Shown: positions 38,601-49,710 of the stretch, piece after piece
Numbering within the stretch: position 1 is the stretch's first letter
Layout of the letters: every line of letters starts with the position of its first letter
Origin: Gordius sp. MW1
Taxonomy: Eukaryota > Nematomorpha > Gordioida > Gordea > Gordiidae
Assembly: GCA_964036665.1 (NCBI GenBank)
Contig: OZ038526.1
Span: 13,020,001-13,084,000 of the forward strand
Reading direction: 5' to 3'
Length of the DNA: 64,000 nucleotides
Position numbers and translations under genes: made by a program
Notes under the pieces: generated by a model
Databases searched by the model: none
Seen by the model: the letters and a program-made list of their open reading frames with translations, nothing else
Told to the model about the DNA's origin: nothing

Positions 38601-38905
38601 GTAAAAATTTATCAGAATCTAAAAACTTTGAAATCATGATCGCATAGAGCAGTTTTCAAAAATTTTGCACTCACGTTGCGTTACAACAAAAATCGCAACA
38701 ATAAAACGTTGTCTTTTGTCAAAATGATAGTTCTCGCAGCTTAAAACCTCTTTTCGGAAGTCAATCGAGGATAATAGGATTCTCAAATTGGCTTACTTTT
38801 ATATATTTTTTCATGCTCTTTCACATAGAATCGAAAAAAATAAATATTTTTACCTCAAAATTTCTCACATATTTTTCTTTGAACCGTATTCATCCGATGA
38901 AAGTT
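38560..38905 (+). repeat. Extra, shortened monomer with internal deletions
   Basis: This monomer lacks the usual CTATTAC (it reads CTAAAAACTTTGAAATC near 38620) and has lost part of the dyad spacer (GCGTTACAACAAAAATCGCAAC near 38680). It also has AATTTTGCAC in place of AATTAAGCAC. It shifts the domain D offset from 13 to 14 monomers. A sister with the same two deletions is at about 44755-45095 (reading AATTATGCAC), and the spacer deletion alone recurs at about 49688. Confidence 0.75.
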
Positions 38906-39749
38906 GTCGTTTTCAGACGTGGTTTCTATGATCATAAGTAAAAATTTATCAGAATTTAAAAACTATTACTTTGAAATCATGATCGCATAAAGCCGTTTTA
39001 AAAAATTAAGCACTCACGTTGCGATACAACAAACTAATCGCAACAATAAAACGTTGTCTTTTGTCAAAATGATAGTTCTCGCAGCTTAAAACCTCTTTTC
39101 GGAAGTCAATCGAGGATAATAGGATTCTCAAATTGGCTTACTTTTATATATTTTTTCATGCTCTTTCACATAGAATCGAAAAAAATTAATATTTTTACCT
39201 CAAAATTTTTCACATATTTTTCTTTGAACCGTATTCATCCGATGAAAGTTGTCGTTTTCAGACGTGGTTTCTATGATCCCAAGTAAAAATTTATCAGAAT
39301 CTAAAAACTATTACTTTGAAATCATGATCGCATAGAGCAGTTTTCAAATATTAAGCACTCACGTTGCGATACAACAAACTAATCGCAACAATAAAACGTT
39401 GTCTTTTGTCAAAATGATAGTTCTCGCAGCTTAAAACCTCTTTTCGGAAGTCAATCGAGGATAATAGGATTCTCAAATTGGCTTACCTTTATACATTTTT
39501 TCATGCTCTTTCACATAGAATCGAAAAAAATAAATATTTTTACCTCAAAATTTTTCACATATTTTTCTTTGAACCGTATTCATCCGATGAAAGTTGTCGT
39601 TTTCAGACGTGGTTTCTATGATCCCAAGTAAAAATTTATCAGAATCTAAAAACTATTACTTTGAAATCATGATCGCATAGAGCAGTTTTCAAAAATTAAG
39701 CACTCACGTTGCGATACAACAAACTAATCGCAACAATAAAACGTTGTCT

Positions 39750-40650
39750 TTTGTCGATATGATAGTTCTCGCCGCTTAAAACCTCTTTTCGGAAGTCAAT
39801 CGAGGATAATATTATTCTCAAATTGGCTTATTTTTATATATTTTTTCATGCTCTTTCACATAGAATCGAAAAAAATAAATATTTTTAACTCAAAATTTTT
39901 CATATATTTTTCTTTGAACCATATTCATCCGATGAAAGTTGTCGTTTTCAGACGTGGTTTCTATGATCCCAAGTAAAAATTTATCAGAATCTAAAAACTA
40001 TTACTTTGAAATCATGATCGCATAGAGCAGTTTTCAAAAATTAAGCACTCACGTTGCGATACAACAAACTAATCGCAACAATAAAACGTTGTCTTTTGTC
40101 GAAATGATAGTTCTCTCCGCTTAAAACCTCTTTTCGGAAGTCAATCGAGGATAATATTATTCTCAAATTGGCTTATTTTTATATATTTTTTCATGCTCTT
40201 TCACATAGAATCGAAAAAAATAAATATTTTTACCTCAAAATTTTTCATATATTTTTCATTGAACCATATTCATCCGATGAAAGTTGTCGTTTTCAGACGT
40301 GGTTTCTATGATCCCAAGTAAAAATTTATCAGAATCTAAAAACTATTACTTTGAAATCATGATCGCATAGAGCAGTTTTCAAATATTAAGCACTCACGTT
40401 GCGATACAACAAACTAATCGCAACAATAAAACGTTGTCTTTTGTCAAAATGATAGTTCTCGCAGCTTAAAACCTCTTTTCGGAAGTCAATCGAGGATAAT
40501 ATTATTCTCAAATTGGCTTATTTTTATATATTTTTTCATGCTCTTTCACATAGAATCGAAAAAAATAAATATTTTTACCTCAAAATTTTTCATATATTTT
40601 TCTTTGAACCATATTCATCCGATCAAAGTTGTCGTTTTCAGACGTGGTTT
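39750..40650 (+). repeat. ATTATTCTC/CATATATT monomer subfamily (partner about 45600-46490)
   Basis: Consecutive monomers share AATATTATTCTC in place of AATAGGATTCTC, GGCTTATTTTTATAT, TTCATATATT and GAACCATATTC. Some also have GTCGAAATG and CTCTCCGC. The set occurs only here and in the downstream partner, so it expanded locally before the 17-monomer duplication. Confidence 0.8.
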
Positions 40651-41249
40651 TTATGATCCCAAGTAAAAATTTATTAGAATTTAAAAACTATTACTCTGAA
40701 ATCATGATCGCATAGAGCAGTTTTCAAAAATTAAGCACTCACGTTGCGATACAACAAACTAATCGCAACAATAAAACGTTGTCTTTTGTCAAAATGATAG
40801 TTCTCGCAGCTTAAAACCTCTTTTCGGAAGTCAATCGAGGATAATAGGATTCTCAAATTGGTTTACTTTTATATATTTTTTATGCTCTTTCACATAGAAT
40901 CGAAAAAAATAAATATTTTTACCTCAAAGTTTTTCACATATTTTTCTTTGAACCGTATTCATCCGATGAAAGTTGTCGTTTACAGACGTGGTTTCTATGA
41001 TCCCAAGTAAAAATTTATCAGAATCCAAAAACTATTACTTTGAAATCATGATCGCATAGAGCAGTTTTCAAATATTAAGCACTCACGTTGCGATACAACA
41101 AACTAATCGCCACAATAAAACGTTGTCTTTTGTCAAAATGATAGTTCTCGCAGCTTAAAACCTCTTTTCGGAAGTCAATCGAGGATAATAGGATTCTCAA
41201 ATTGGCTTACTTTTATATATTTTTTCATGCTCTTTCACATAGAATCGAA

Positions 41250-44100
41250 AAAAATAAATATTTTCCCCCAAAATTTTTCACATATTTTTCTTTGAACCGT
41301 ATTTATCCGGTGAAAGTTGTCGTTTTCAGACGTGGTTTCTATGATCCCAAGTAAAAATTTATCAGAATTTAAAAACTATTACTTTGAAATCATGATCGCA
41401 TAGAGCAGTTTTCAAAAATTAAGCACTCACGTTGCGATACAACAAATTAATCGCAACAATAAAACGTTGTCTTTTGTCAAAATGATAGTTCTCGCAGATT
41501 AAAACCTCTTTTCGGAAGTCTATCGAGGATAATAGGATTCTCAAATTGGCTTACTTTTATATATTTTTTCATGCTCTTTCACATAGAATCGAAAAGAATA
41601 AATATTTTTGCCTCAAAATTTTTCACATATTTTTCTTTGAACCGTATTCATCCGATGAATGTTGTCGTTTTCAGACGTGGTTTCTATGATCCCAAGTAAA
41701 AATTTATCAGAATCTAAAAACTATTACTTTGAAATCATGATCGCATAGAGCAGTTTTCAAAAATTAAGCACTCACGTTGCGATACAACAAACTAATCGCA
41801 ACAATAAAACGTTGTCTTTTGTCAAAATGATAGTTCTCGCAGCTTAAAACCTCTTTTCGGAAGTCAATCGAGGATAATAGATTCTCAAATTGGCTTACTT
41901 TTATATATTTTTTCATGCTCTTTCACATAGAATCGAAAAAAATAAATATTTTTGCCTCAAAATTTTTCACATATTTTTCTTTGAACCGTATTCATCCGAT
42001 GAAAGTTGTCGTTTTCAGACGTGGTTTCTATGATCCCAAGTAAAAATTTATCAGAATTTAAAAACTATTACTTTGAAATCATGATCGCATAGAGCAGTTT
42101 TCAAAAATTAAGCACTCACGTTGCGATACAACAAACTAATCGCAACAATAAAACGTTGTCTTTTGTCAAAATGATAGTTCTCGCAGCTTAAAACCTTATT
42201 TCGGAAGTCAATCGAGGATAATAGGATTCTCAAATTGGCTTACTTTTATATATTTTTTCATGCTCTTTCACATAGAATCGAAAAAAATAAATATTTTCCC
42301 CCAAATTTTTCACATATTTTTCTTTGAACCGTATTTATCCGGTGAAAGTTGTCGTTTTCAGACGTGGTTTCTATGATCCCAAGTAAAAATTTATCAGAAT
42401 TTAAAAACTATTACTTTGAAATCATGATCGCATAGAGCAGTTTTCAAAAATTAAGCACTCACGTTGCGATACAACAAACTAATCGCAACAATAAAACGTT
42501 GTCTTTTGTCAAACTGATAGTTCTCGCAGCTTGAAACCTCTTTTCGGAAGTCAATCGAGCATAATAGGATTCTCAAATTGGCTTACTCTTATATATTTTT
42601 TCATGCTCTTTCACATGGAATCTAAAAAAAATAAATATTTTTGCCTCTAAATTTTTCACATATTTTTCTTTGAACCGTACATCCGGTGAAAGTTGTCGTT
42701 TTCAGACGTGGTTTCTATGATCCCAAGTAAAAATTTATCAGAATCTAAAAACTATTACTTTGAAATCATGATCGCATAGAGCAGTTTTCAAAAATTAAGC
42801 ACTCACGTTGCGATACAACAAACTAATCGCAACAATAAAACGTTGTCTTTTGTCAAAATGATAGTTCTCGCAGCTTAAAACCTCTTTTCGGAAGTTAATC
42901 GAGGATAATAGATTCTCAAATTGGCTTACTTTTATATATTTTTTCATGCTCTTTCACATAGAATCGAAAAAAAGAAATATTTTTGCCTCAAAATTTTTCA
43001 CATATTTTTCTTTGAACCGTATTCATCCGGTGAAAGTTGTCGTTTTCAGACGTGGTTTCTATGATCCAAGTAAAAATTTATCAGAATCTAAAAACTATTA
43101 CTTTGAAATCATGATCGCATAGAGCAGTTTTCAAAAATTAAGCACTCACGTTGCGATACAACAAACTAATCGCAACAATAAAACGTTGTCTTTTGTCAAA
43201 ATGATAGTTCTCGCAGCTTAAAACCTCTTTTCGGAAGTCAATCGAGGATAATAGGATTCTCAAATTGGCTTACTTTTATATATTTTTTCATGCTCTTTCA
43301 CATAGAATCGAAAAAAATAAATATTTTTACTTCAAAACTTTTACCATATTTTTCTTTGAACCGTATTCATCCTATGAAAGTTGTCGTTTTCAGACGTGGT
43401 TTCTATGATCCCAAGTAAAAATTTATCAGAATATAAAAACTATTACTTTGAAATCATGATTGCATAGAGCAGTTTTCAAAAATTAAGCACTCGCGTTGCG
43501 ATACAACAAACTAATCGCAACAATAAAACGTTGTCTTTTGTCAAAATGATAGTTCTCGCAGCTTAAAACCTCTTTTCGGAAGTCAATCGAGGATAATAGG
43601 ATTCTCAAATTGGCTTACTTTTATATATTTTTTCATGCTCTTTCACATAGAATCGAAAAAAATAAATATTTTTGCCTCAAAATTTTTCACATATTTTTCT
43701 TTGAACCGTATTCATCCGGTGAAAGTTGTCGTTTTCTGACGTGGTTTCTATGATCCCAAGTAAAAATTTATCAGAATCTAAAAACTATTACTTTGAAATC
43801 ATGATCGCATAGAGCAGTTTTCAAAAATTAAGCACTCACGTTGCGGTACAACAAACTAATCGCAACAATAAAACGTTGTCTTTTGTCAAAATGATAGTTC
43901 TCGCAGCTTAAAACCTCTTTTCGGAAGTCAATCGAGGATAATAGGATTCTCAAATTGGCTTACTTTTATATATTTTTTCATGCTCTTTCACATAGAATCA
44001 AAAAAAATAAATATTTTTACCTCAAAACTTCTACCATATTCTTTGAACCGTATTCATCCTATGAAAGTTGTCGTTTTCAGACGTGGTTTCTATGATCCCA
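41250..44100 (+). repeat. Patch of B/C-type monomers inside domain E
   Basis: This stretch carries markers otherwise typical of domains B and C: AAAAGAATAAA, GCAGATTAAAACC, AATAGATTCTC, ACCTTATTTCGG, CTTGAAACC and GTACATCCGG. A private AATATTTTCCCCC variant repeats at about 1033 bp (41261/42294), a three-monomer step. From 43330 to 44050 three successive monomers copy the marker order seen at 5770-6490. Its neighbours on both sides are domain E monomers. Confidence 0.75.
43330..44060 (+). repeat. Segment matching 5770-6500 at a distance of 37.56 kb
   Basis: CAAAACTTTTACCAT (43333/5773), CATCCTATGAAAG, CTCGCGTTGCGATACAAC with an unchanged AATCGCAAC, GTTTTCTGACG (43731/6172) and a second ACC-ATATT plus CCTATGAAAG monomer (about 44030/6470) occur in the same order. 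The offset is about 37,560 bp, or 109 monomers. This combination was not seen elsewhere. Confidence 0.75.
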
Positions 44101-47100
44101 AGTAAAAATTTATCAGAATTTAAAAACTATTACTTTGAAATCATGATCGCATAGAGCAGTTTTCAAAAATTAAGCACTCACGTTGCGATACAACAAACTA
44201 ATCGCAACAATAAAACGTTGTCTTTTGTCAAAATGATAGTTCTCGCAGCTTAAAACCTCTTTTCGGAGGTCAATCGAGGATAATAGGATTCTCAAATTGG
44301 CTTACTTTTATATATTTTTTTATGCTTTTTCACATAGAATCGAAAAAAATAAATATTTTTACCTCAAAATTTTTCACATATTTTTCTTTGAACCGTATTC
44401 ATCCGATGAAACTTGTCGTTTTCAGACGTGGTTTCTATGATCCCAAGTAAAAATTTATCAGAATTTAAAAACTATTACTTTAAAATCATGATCGCATAGA
44501 GCAGTTTTCAAAAATTAAGCACTCACGTTCCGATACAACACACTAATCGCAACAATAAAACGTTGTCTTTTGTCAAAATGATAGTTCTCGCAGCTTAAAA
44601 TTTCTATTCGGAAGCCAATCGAGGATAATAGGATTCTCAAATTGGCTTACTTTTATATATTTTTTCATGCTCTTTCACATAGAATTGAAAAAAATAAATA
44701 TTTTTACCTCAAAATTTTTCACATATTTTTCTTTGAACCGTATTTATCCGATGAAAGTTGTCGTTTTTAGACGTGGTTTCTATGATCCCAAGTAAAAATT
44801 TATCAGAATCTAAAAACTTTGAAATCATGATCGCATAGAGCAGTTTTCAAAAATTATGCACTCACGTTGCGTTACAACAAAAATCGCAACAATAAAACGT
44901 TGTCTTTTGTCAAAATGATAGTTCTCGCAGCTTAAAACCTCTTTTCGGAAGTCAATCGAGGATAATAGGATTCTCAAATTGGCTTACTTTTATATATTTT
45001 TTCATGCTCTTTCACATAGAATCGAAAAAAATAAATATTTTTACCTCAAAATTTTTCACATATTTTTCTTTGAACCGTATTCATCCGATGAAAGTTGTCG
45101 TTTTCAGACGTGGTTTCTATGATCATAAGTAAAAATTTATCAGAATTTAAAAACTATTACTTTGAAATCATGATCGCATAGAGCCGTTTTAAAAAATTAA
45201 GCACTCACGTTGCGATACAGCAAACTAATCGCAACAATAAAACGTTGTCTTTTGTCAAAATGATAGTTCTCGCAGCTTAAAACCTCTTTTCGGAAGTCAA
45301 TCGAGGATAATAGGATTCTCAAATTGGCTTACCTTTATACATTTTTTCATGCTCTTTCACATAGAATCGAAAAAAATAAATTTTTACCTCAAAATTTTTC
45401 ACATATTTTTCTTTGAACCGTATTCATCCGATGAAAGTTGTCGTTTTCAGACGTGGTTTCTATGATCCCAAGTAAAAATTTATCAGAATCTAAAAACTAT
45501 TACTTTGAAATCATGATCGCATAGAGCAGTTTTCAAAAATTAAGCACTCACGTTGCGATACAACAAACTAATCGCAACAATAAAACGTTGTCTTTTGTCG
45601 ATATGATAGTTCTCGCCGCTTAAAACCTCTTTTCGGAAGTCAATCGAGGATAATATTATTCTCAAATTGGCTTATTTTTATATATTTTTTCATGCTCTTT
45701 CACATAGAATCGAAAAAAATAAATATTTTTACCTCAAAATTTTTCATATATTTTTCTTTGAACCATATTCAACCGATGAAAGTTGTCGTTTTCAGACGTG
45801 GTTTCTATGATCCCAAGTAAAAATTTATCAGAATCTAAAAACTATTACTTTGAAATCATGATCGCATAGAGCAGTTTTCAAAAATTAAGCACTCACGTTG
45901 CGATACAACAAACTAATCGCAACAATAAAACGTTGTCTTTTGTCGAAATGATAGTTCTCTCCGCTTAAAACCTCTTTTCGGAAGTCAATCGAGGATAATA
46001 TTATTCTCAAATTAGCTTATTTTTATATATTTTTTCATGCTCTTTCACATAGAATCGAAAAATATAAATATTTTTACCTCAAAATTTTTCATATATTTTT
46101 CTTTGAACCATATTCATCCGATGAAAGTTGTCGTTTTCAGACGTGGTTTCTATGATCCCAAGTAAAAATTTATCAGAATCTAAAAACTATTACTTTGAAA
46201 TCATGATCGCATAGAGAAGTTTTCAAATATTAAGCACTCACGTTGCGATACAACAAACTAATCGCAACAATAAAACGTTGTCTTTTGTCAAAATGATAGT
46301 TCTCGCAGCTTAAAACCTCTTTTCGGAAGTCAATCGAGGATAATATTATTCTCAAATTGGCTTATTTTTATATATTTTTTCATGCTCTTTCACATAGAAT
46401 CGAAAAAAATAAATATTTTTACCTCAAAATTTTTCATATATTTTTCTTTGAACCATATTCATCCGATCAAAGTTGTCGTTTTCAGACGTGGTTTTTATGA
46501 TCCCAAGTAAAAATTTATTAGAATTTAAAAACTATTACTCTGAAATCATGATCGCATAGAGCAGTTTTCAAAAATTAAGCACTCACGTTGCGATACAACA
46601 AACTAATCGCAACAATAAAACGTTGTCTTTTGTCAAAATGATAGTTCTCGCAGCTTAAAACCTCTTTTCGGAAGTCAATCGAGGATAATAGGATTCTCAA
46701 ATTGGTTTACTTTTATATATTTTTTATGCTCTTTCACATAGACTCGAAAAAAATAAATATTTTTACCTCAAATCACATATTTTTCTTTGAACCGTATTCA
46801 TCCGATGAAAGTTGTCGTTTACAGACGTGGTTTCTATGATCCCAAGTAAAAATTTATCAGAATCTAAAAACTATTACTTTAAAATCATGATCGCATAGAG
46901 CAGTTTTCAAATATTAAGCACTCACGTTGCGATACAACAAACTAATCGCAACAATAAAACGTTGTCTTTTGTCAAAATGATAGTTCTCGCCGCTTAAAAC
47001 CTCTTTTCGGAAGTCAATCGAGGATAATAGGATTCTCAAATTGGCTTACTTTTATATATTTTTTCATGCTCTTTCACATAGAATCGGAAAAAATAAATAT

Positions 47101-47489
47101 TTTTACCTTAAAATTTTTCACATATTTTTCTTTGAACCGTATTCCTCCGATGAAAGTTGTCGTTTTTAGACGTGGTTTCTATGATTTCAAGTAAAAATTT
47201 ATCAGAATCTAAAAATTATTACTTTGAAATCATGATCGCATAGAGCAGTTTTCAAAAATTAAGCACTCACGTTGCGATACAACAAACTAATCGCAACAAT
47301 AAAACGTTGTCTTTTGTCAAAATGATAGTTCTCGCAGCTTAAAACCTCTTTTCGGAAGTCAATCGAGGATAATAGGATTCTCAAATTGGCTTACTTTTAT
47401 ATATTTTTTCATGCTCTTTCACATAGAATCGAAAAAAATAAATATTTTTACCTCAAAATTTTTCACATATTTTTCTTTGAACCGTATTC

Positions 47490-49690
47490 ATCCGATGAAA
47501 GTTGTCGTTTTCAGACGTGGTTTCTATGATCCCAAGTAAAAATTTATTAGAATCTAAAAACTATTACTTTGAAATCATGATCGCAAAGAGCAGTTTTCAA
47601 AAATTAAGCACTCACGTTGAGATACAACAAACTAATCGCAACAATAAAACGTTGTCTTTTGTCAAAATGATAGTTCTCGCAGCTTAAAACCTCTTTTCGG
47701 AAGTCAATCGAGGATAATAGGATTCTCAAATTGGCTTACTTTTATATATTTTTTCATGTTCTTTCACATAGAATCGAAAAAAATAAATATTTTTACCTCA
47801 AAATTTTTCACATATTTTTCTTTGAACCGTAATCATCCGATGAAAGTTGTCGTTTTCAGACGTTGTTTCTATGATGCCAAGTAAAAATTTATCAGAATCT
47901 AAAAACTATTACTTTGAAATCATGATCGCATAGAGCAGTTTTCAAAAATTAAGCACTCACGTTGCGATACAACAAACTAATCGCAACAATAAAACGTTGT
48001 CTTTTGTCAAAATGATAGTTCTCGCAGCTTAAAACCTCTTTTCGGAAGTCAATCGAGGATAATAGGATTCTCAAATTGGCTTACTTTTATATATTTTTTC
48101 ATGCTCTTTCACATAGAATCGAAAAAAATAAATATTTTTACCTCAAAATTTTTCACATATTTTTCTTTGAACCCTATTCATCCGATGAAAGTTGTCGTTT
48201 TCAGACGTGGTTTCTATGATCCCAAGTAAAAATTTATCAGAATCTAAAAACTATTACTTTGAAATCATGATCGCATAGAGCAGTTTTCAAAAATTAAGCA
48301 CTCACGTTGCGATACAACAAACTAATCGCAACAATAAAACGTTGTCTTTTGTCAAAATGATAGTTCTCGCAGCTTAAAACCTCTTTTCGGAAGTCAATTG
48401 AGAATAATAGGATTATCAAATTGGCTTACTTTTATATATTTTTTCATGCTCTTTCACATAGAATCGAAAAAAATAAATATTTTTACCTCAAAATTTTTCA
48501 CATATTTTTCTTTGAACCGTAATCATCCGATGAAAGTTGTCGTTTTCAGACGTTGTTTCTATGATCCCAAGTAAAAATTTATCAGAATCTAAAAACTATT
48601 ACTTTGAAATCATGATCGCATAGAGCAGTTTTCAAAAATTAAGCACTCACGTTGCGATACAACAAACTAATCGCAACAATAAAACGTTGTCTTTTGTCAA
48701 AATGATAGTTCTCGCAGCTTAAAACCTCTTTTCGGAAGTCAATCGAGGATAATAGGATTCTCAAATTGGCTTACTTTTATATATTTTTTCATGCTCTTTC
48801 ACATAGAATCGAAAAAAATAAATATTTTTACCTCAAAATTTTTCACATATTTTTCTTTGAACCGTATTCATCCGATGAAAGTTGTCGTTTTCAGACGTGG
48901 TTTCTATGATCCCAAGTAAAAATTTATCAGAATCTAAAAACTATTACTTTGAAATCATGATCGCATAGAGCAGTTTTCAAAAATTAAGCACTCACGTTGC
49001 GATACAACAAACTAATCGCAACAATAAAACGTTGTCTTTTGTCAAAATGATAGTTCTCGCAGCTTAAAACCTCTTTTCGGAAGTCAATCGAGGATAATAG
49101 GATTCTCAAATTGGCTTACTTTTATATATTTTTTCATGCTCTTTCACATAGAATCGAAAAAAATAAATATTTTTACCACAAAATTTTTCACATATTTTTC
49201 TTTGAACCGTATTCATCCGATGAAAGTTGTCGTCAGACGTGGTTTCTATGATCCCAAGTAAAAATTTATCAGAATCTAAAAACTATTACTTTGAAATCAT
49301 GATCGCATAGAGCAGTTTTCAAAAATTAAGCACTCACGTTGCGATACAACAAACTAATCGCAACAATAAAACGTTGTCTTTTGTCAAAATGATAGTTCTC
49401 GCAGCTTAAAACCTCTTTTCGGAAGTCAATCGAGGATAATAGGATTCTCAAATTGGCTTACTTTTATATATTTTTTCATGCTCTTTCACATAGAATCGAA
49501 AAAAATAAATATTTTTACCTCAAAATTTTTCACATATTTTTCTTTGAACCGTATTCATCCGATGAAAGTTGTCGTTTTCAGATGTGGTTTCTATGATCCC
49601 AAGTAAAAATTTATCAGAATCTAAAAACTATTACTTTGAAATCATGATCGCATAGAGCAGTTTTCAAAAATTAAGCACTCACGTTGCGTT
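47490..49690 (+). repeat. Six-monomer precursor block of the domain F HOR
   Basis: TTTATTAGAATC with GCAAAGAGCAG and GTTGAGATAC, CATGTTCTTTC, CGTAATCATCC with GATGCCAAG, GAACCCTATTC, CAATTGAGAATAATAGG, TACCACAAAA, GTTGTCGTCAGACG and CAGATGTGG recur at exactly +2753 bp (8 monomers), at 50240-52340. I saw two differences: AAATAAATATT versus AAATTAATATT (about 48129/50882), and CCGATG versus CCAATG (about 48528/51281). Confidence 0.85.
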
Positions 49691-49710
49691 ACAACAAAAA
49701 TCGCAACAAT

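Larger units (their letters stand above)
38600..47490 (+). repeat. Array domain E: 17-18-monomer duplication interrupted by a patch
   Basis: AAATTTCTATTCGGAAGCC at 38407 and 44598 is 6191 bp (18 monomers) apart. Downstream, GCTTACCTTTATAC (39485/45331), TTGTCGATATG (39756/45600) and CCGATCAAAG (about 40620/46464) are 5844-5846 bp (17 monomers) apart. The second copy therefore lacks one monomer, the one with AAAAAATTAATATT at about 39180. Between the two E copies lies a stretch of different character at 41250-44100. Confidence 0.8.
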
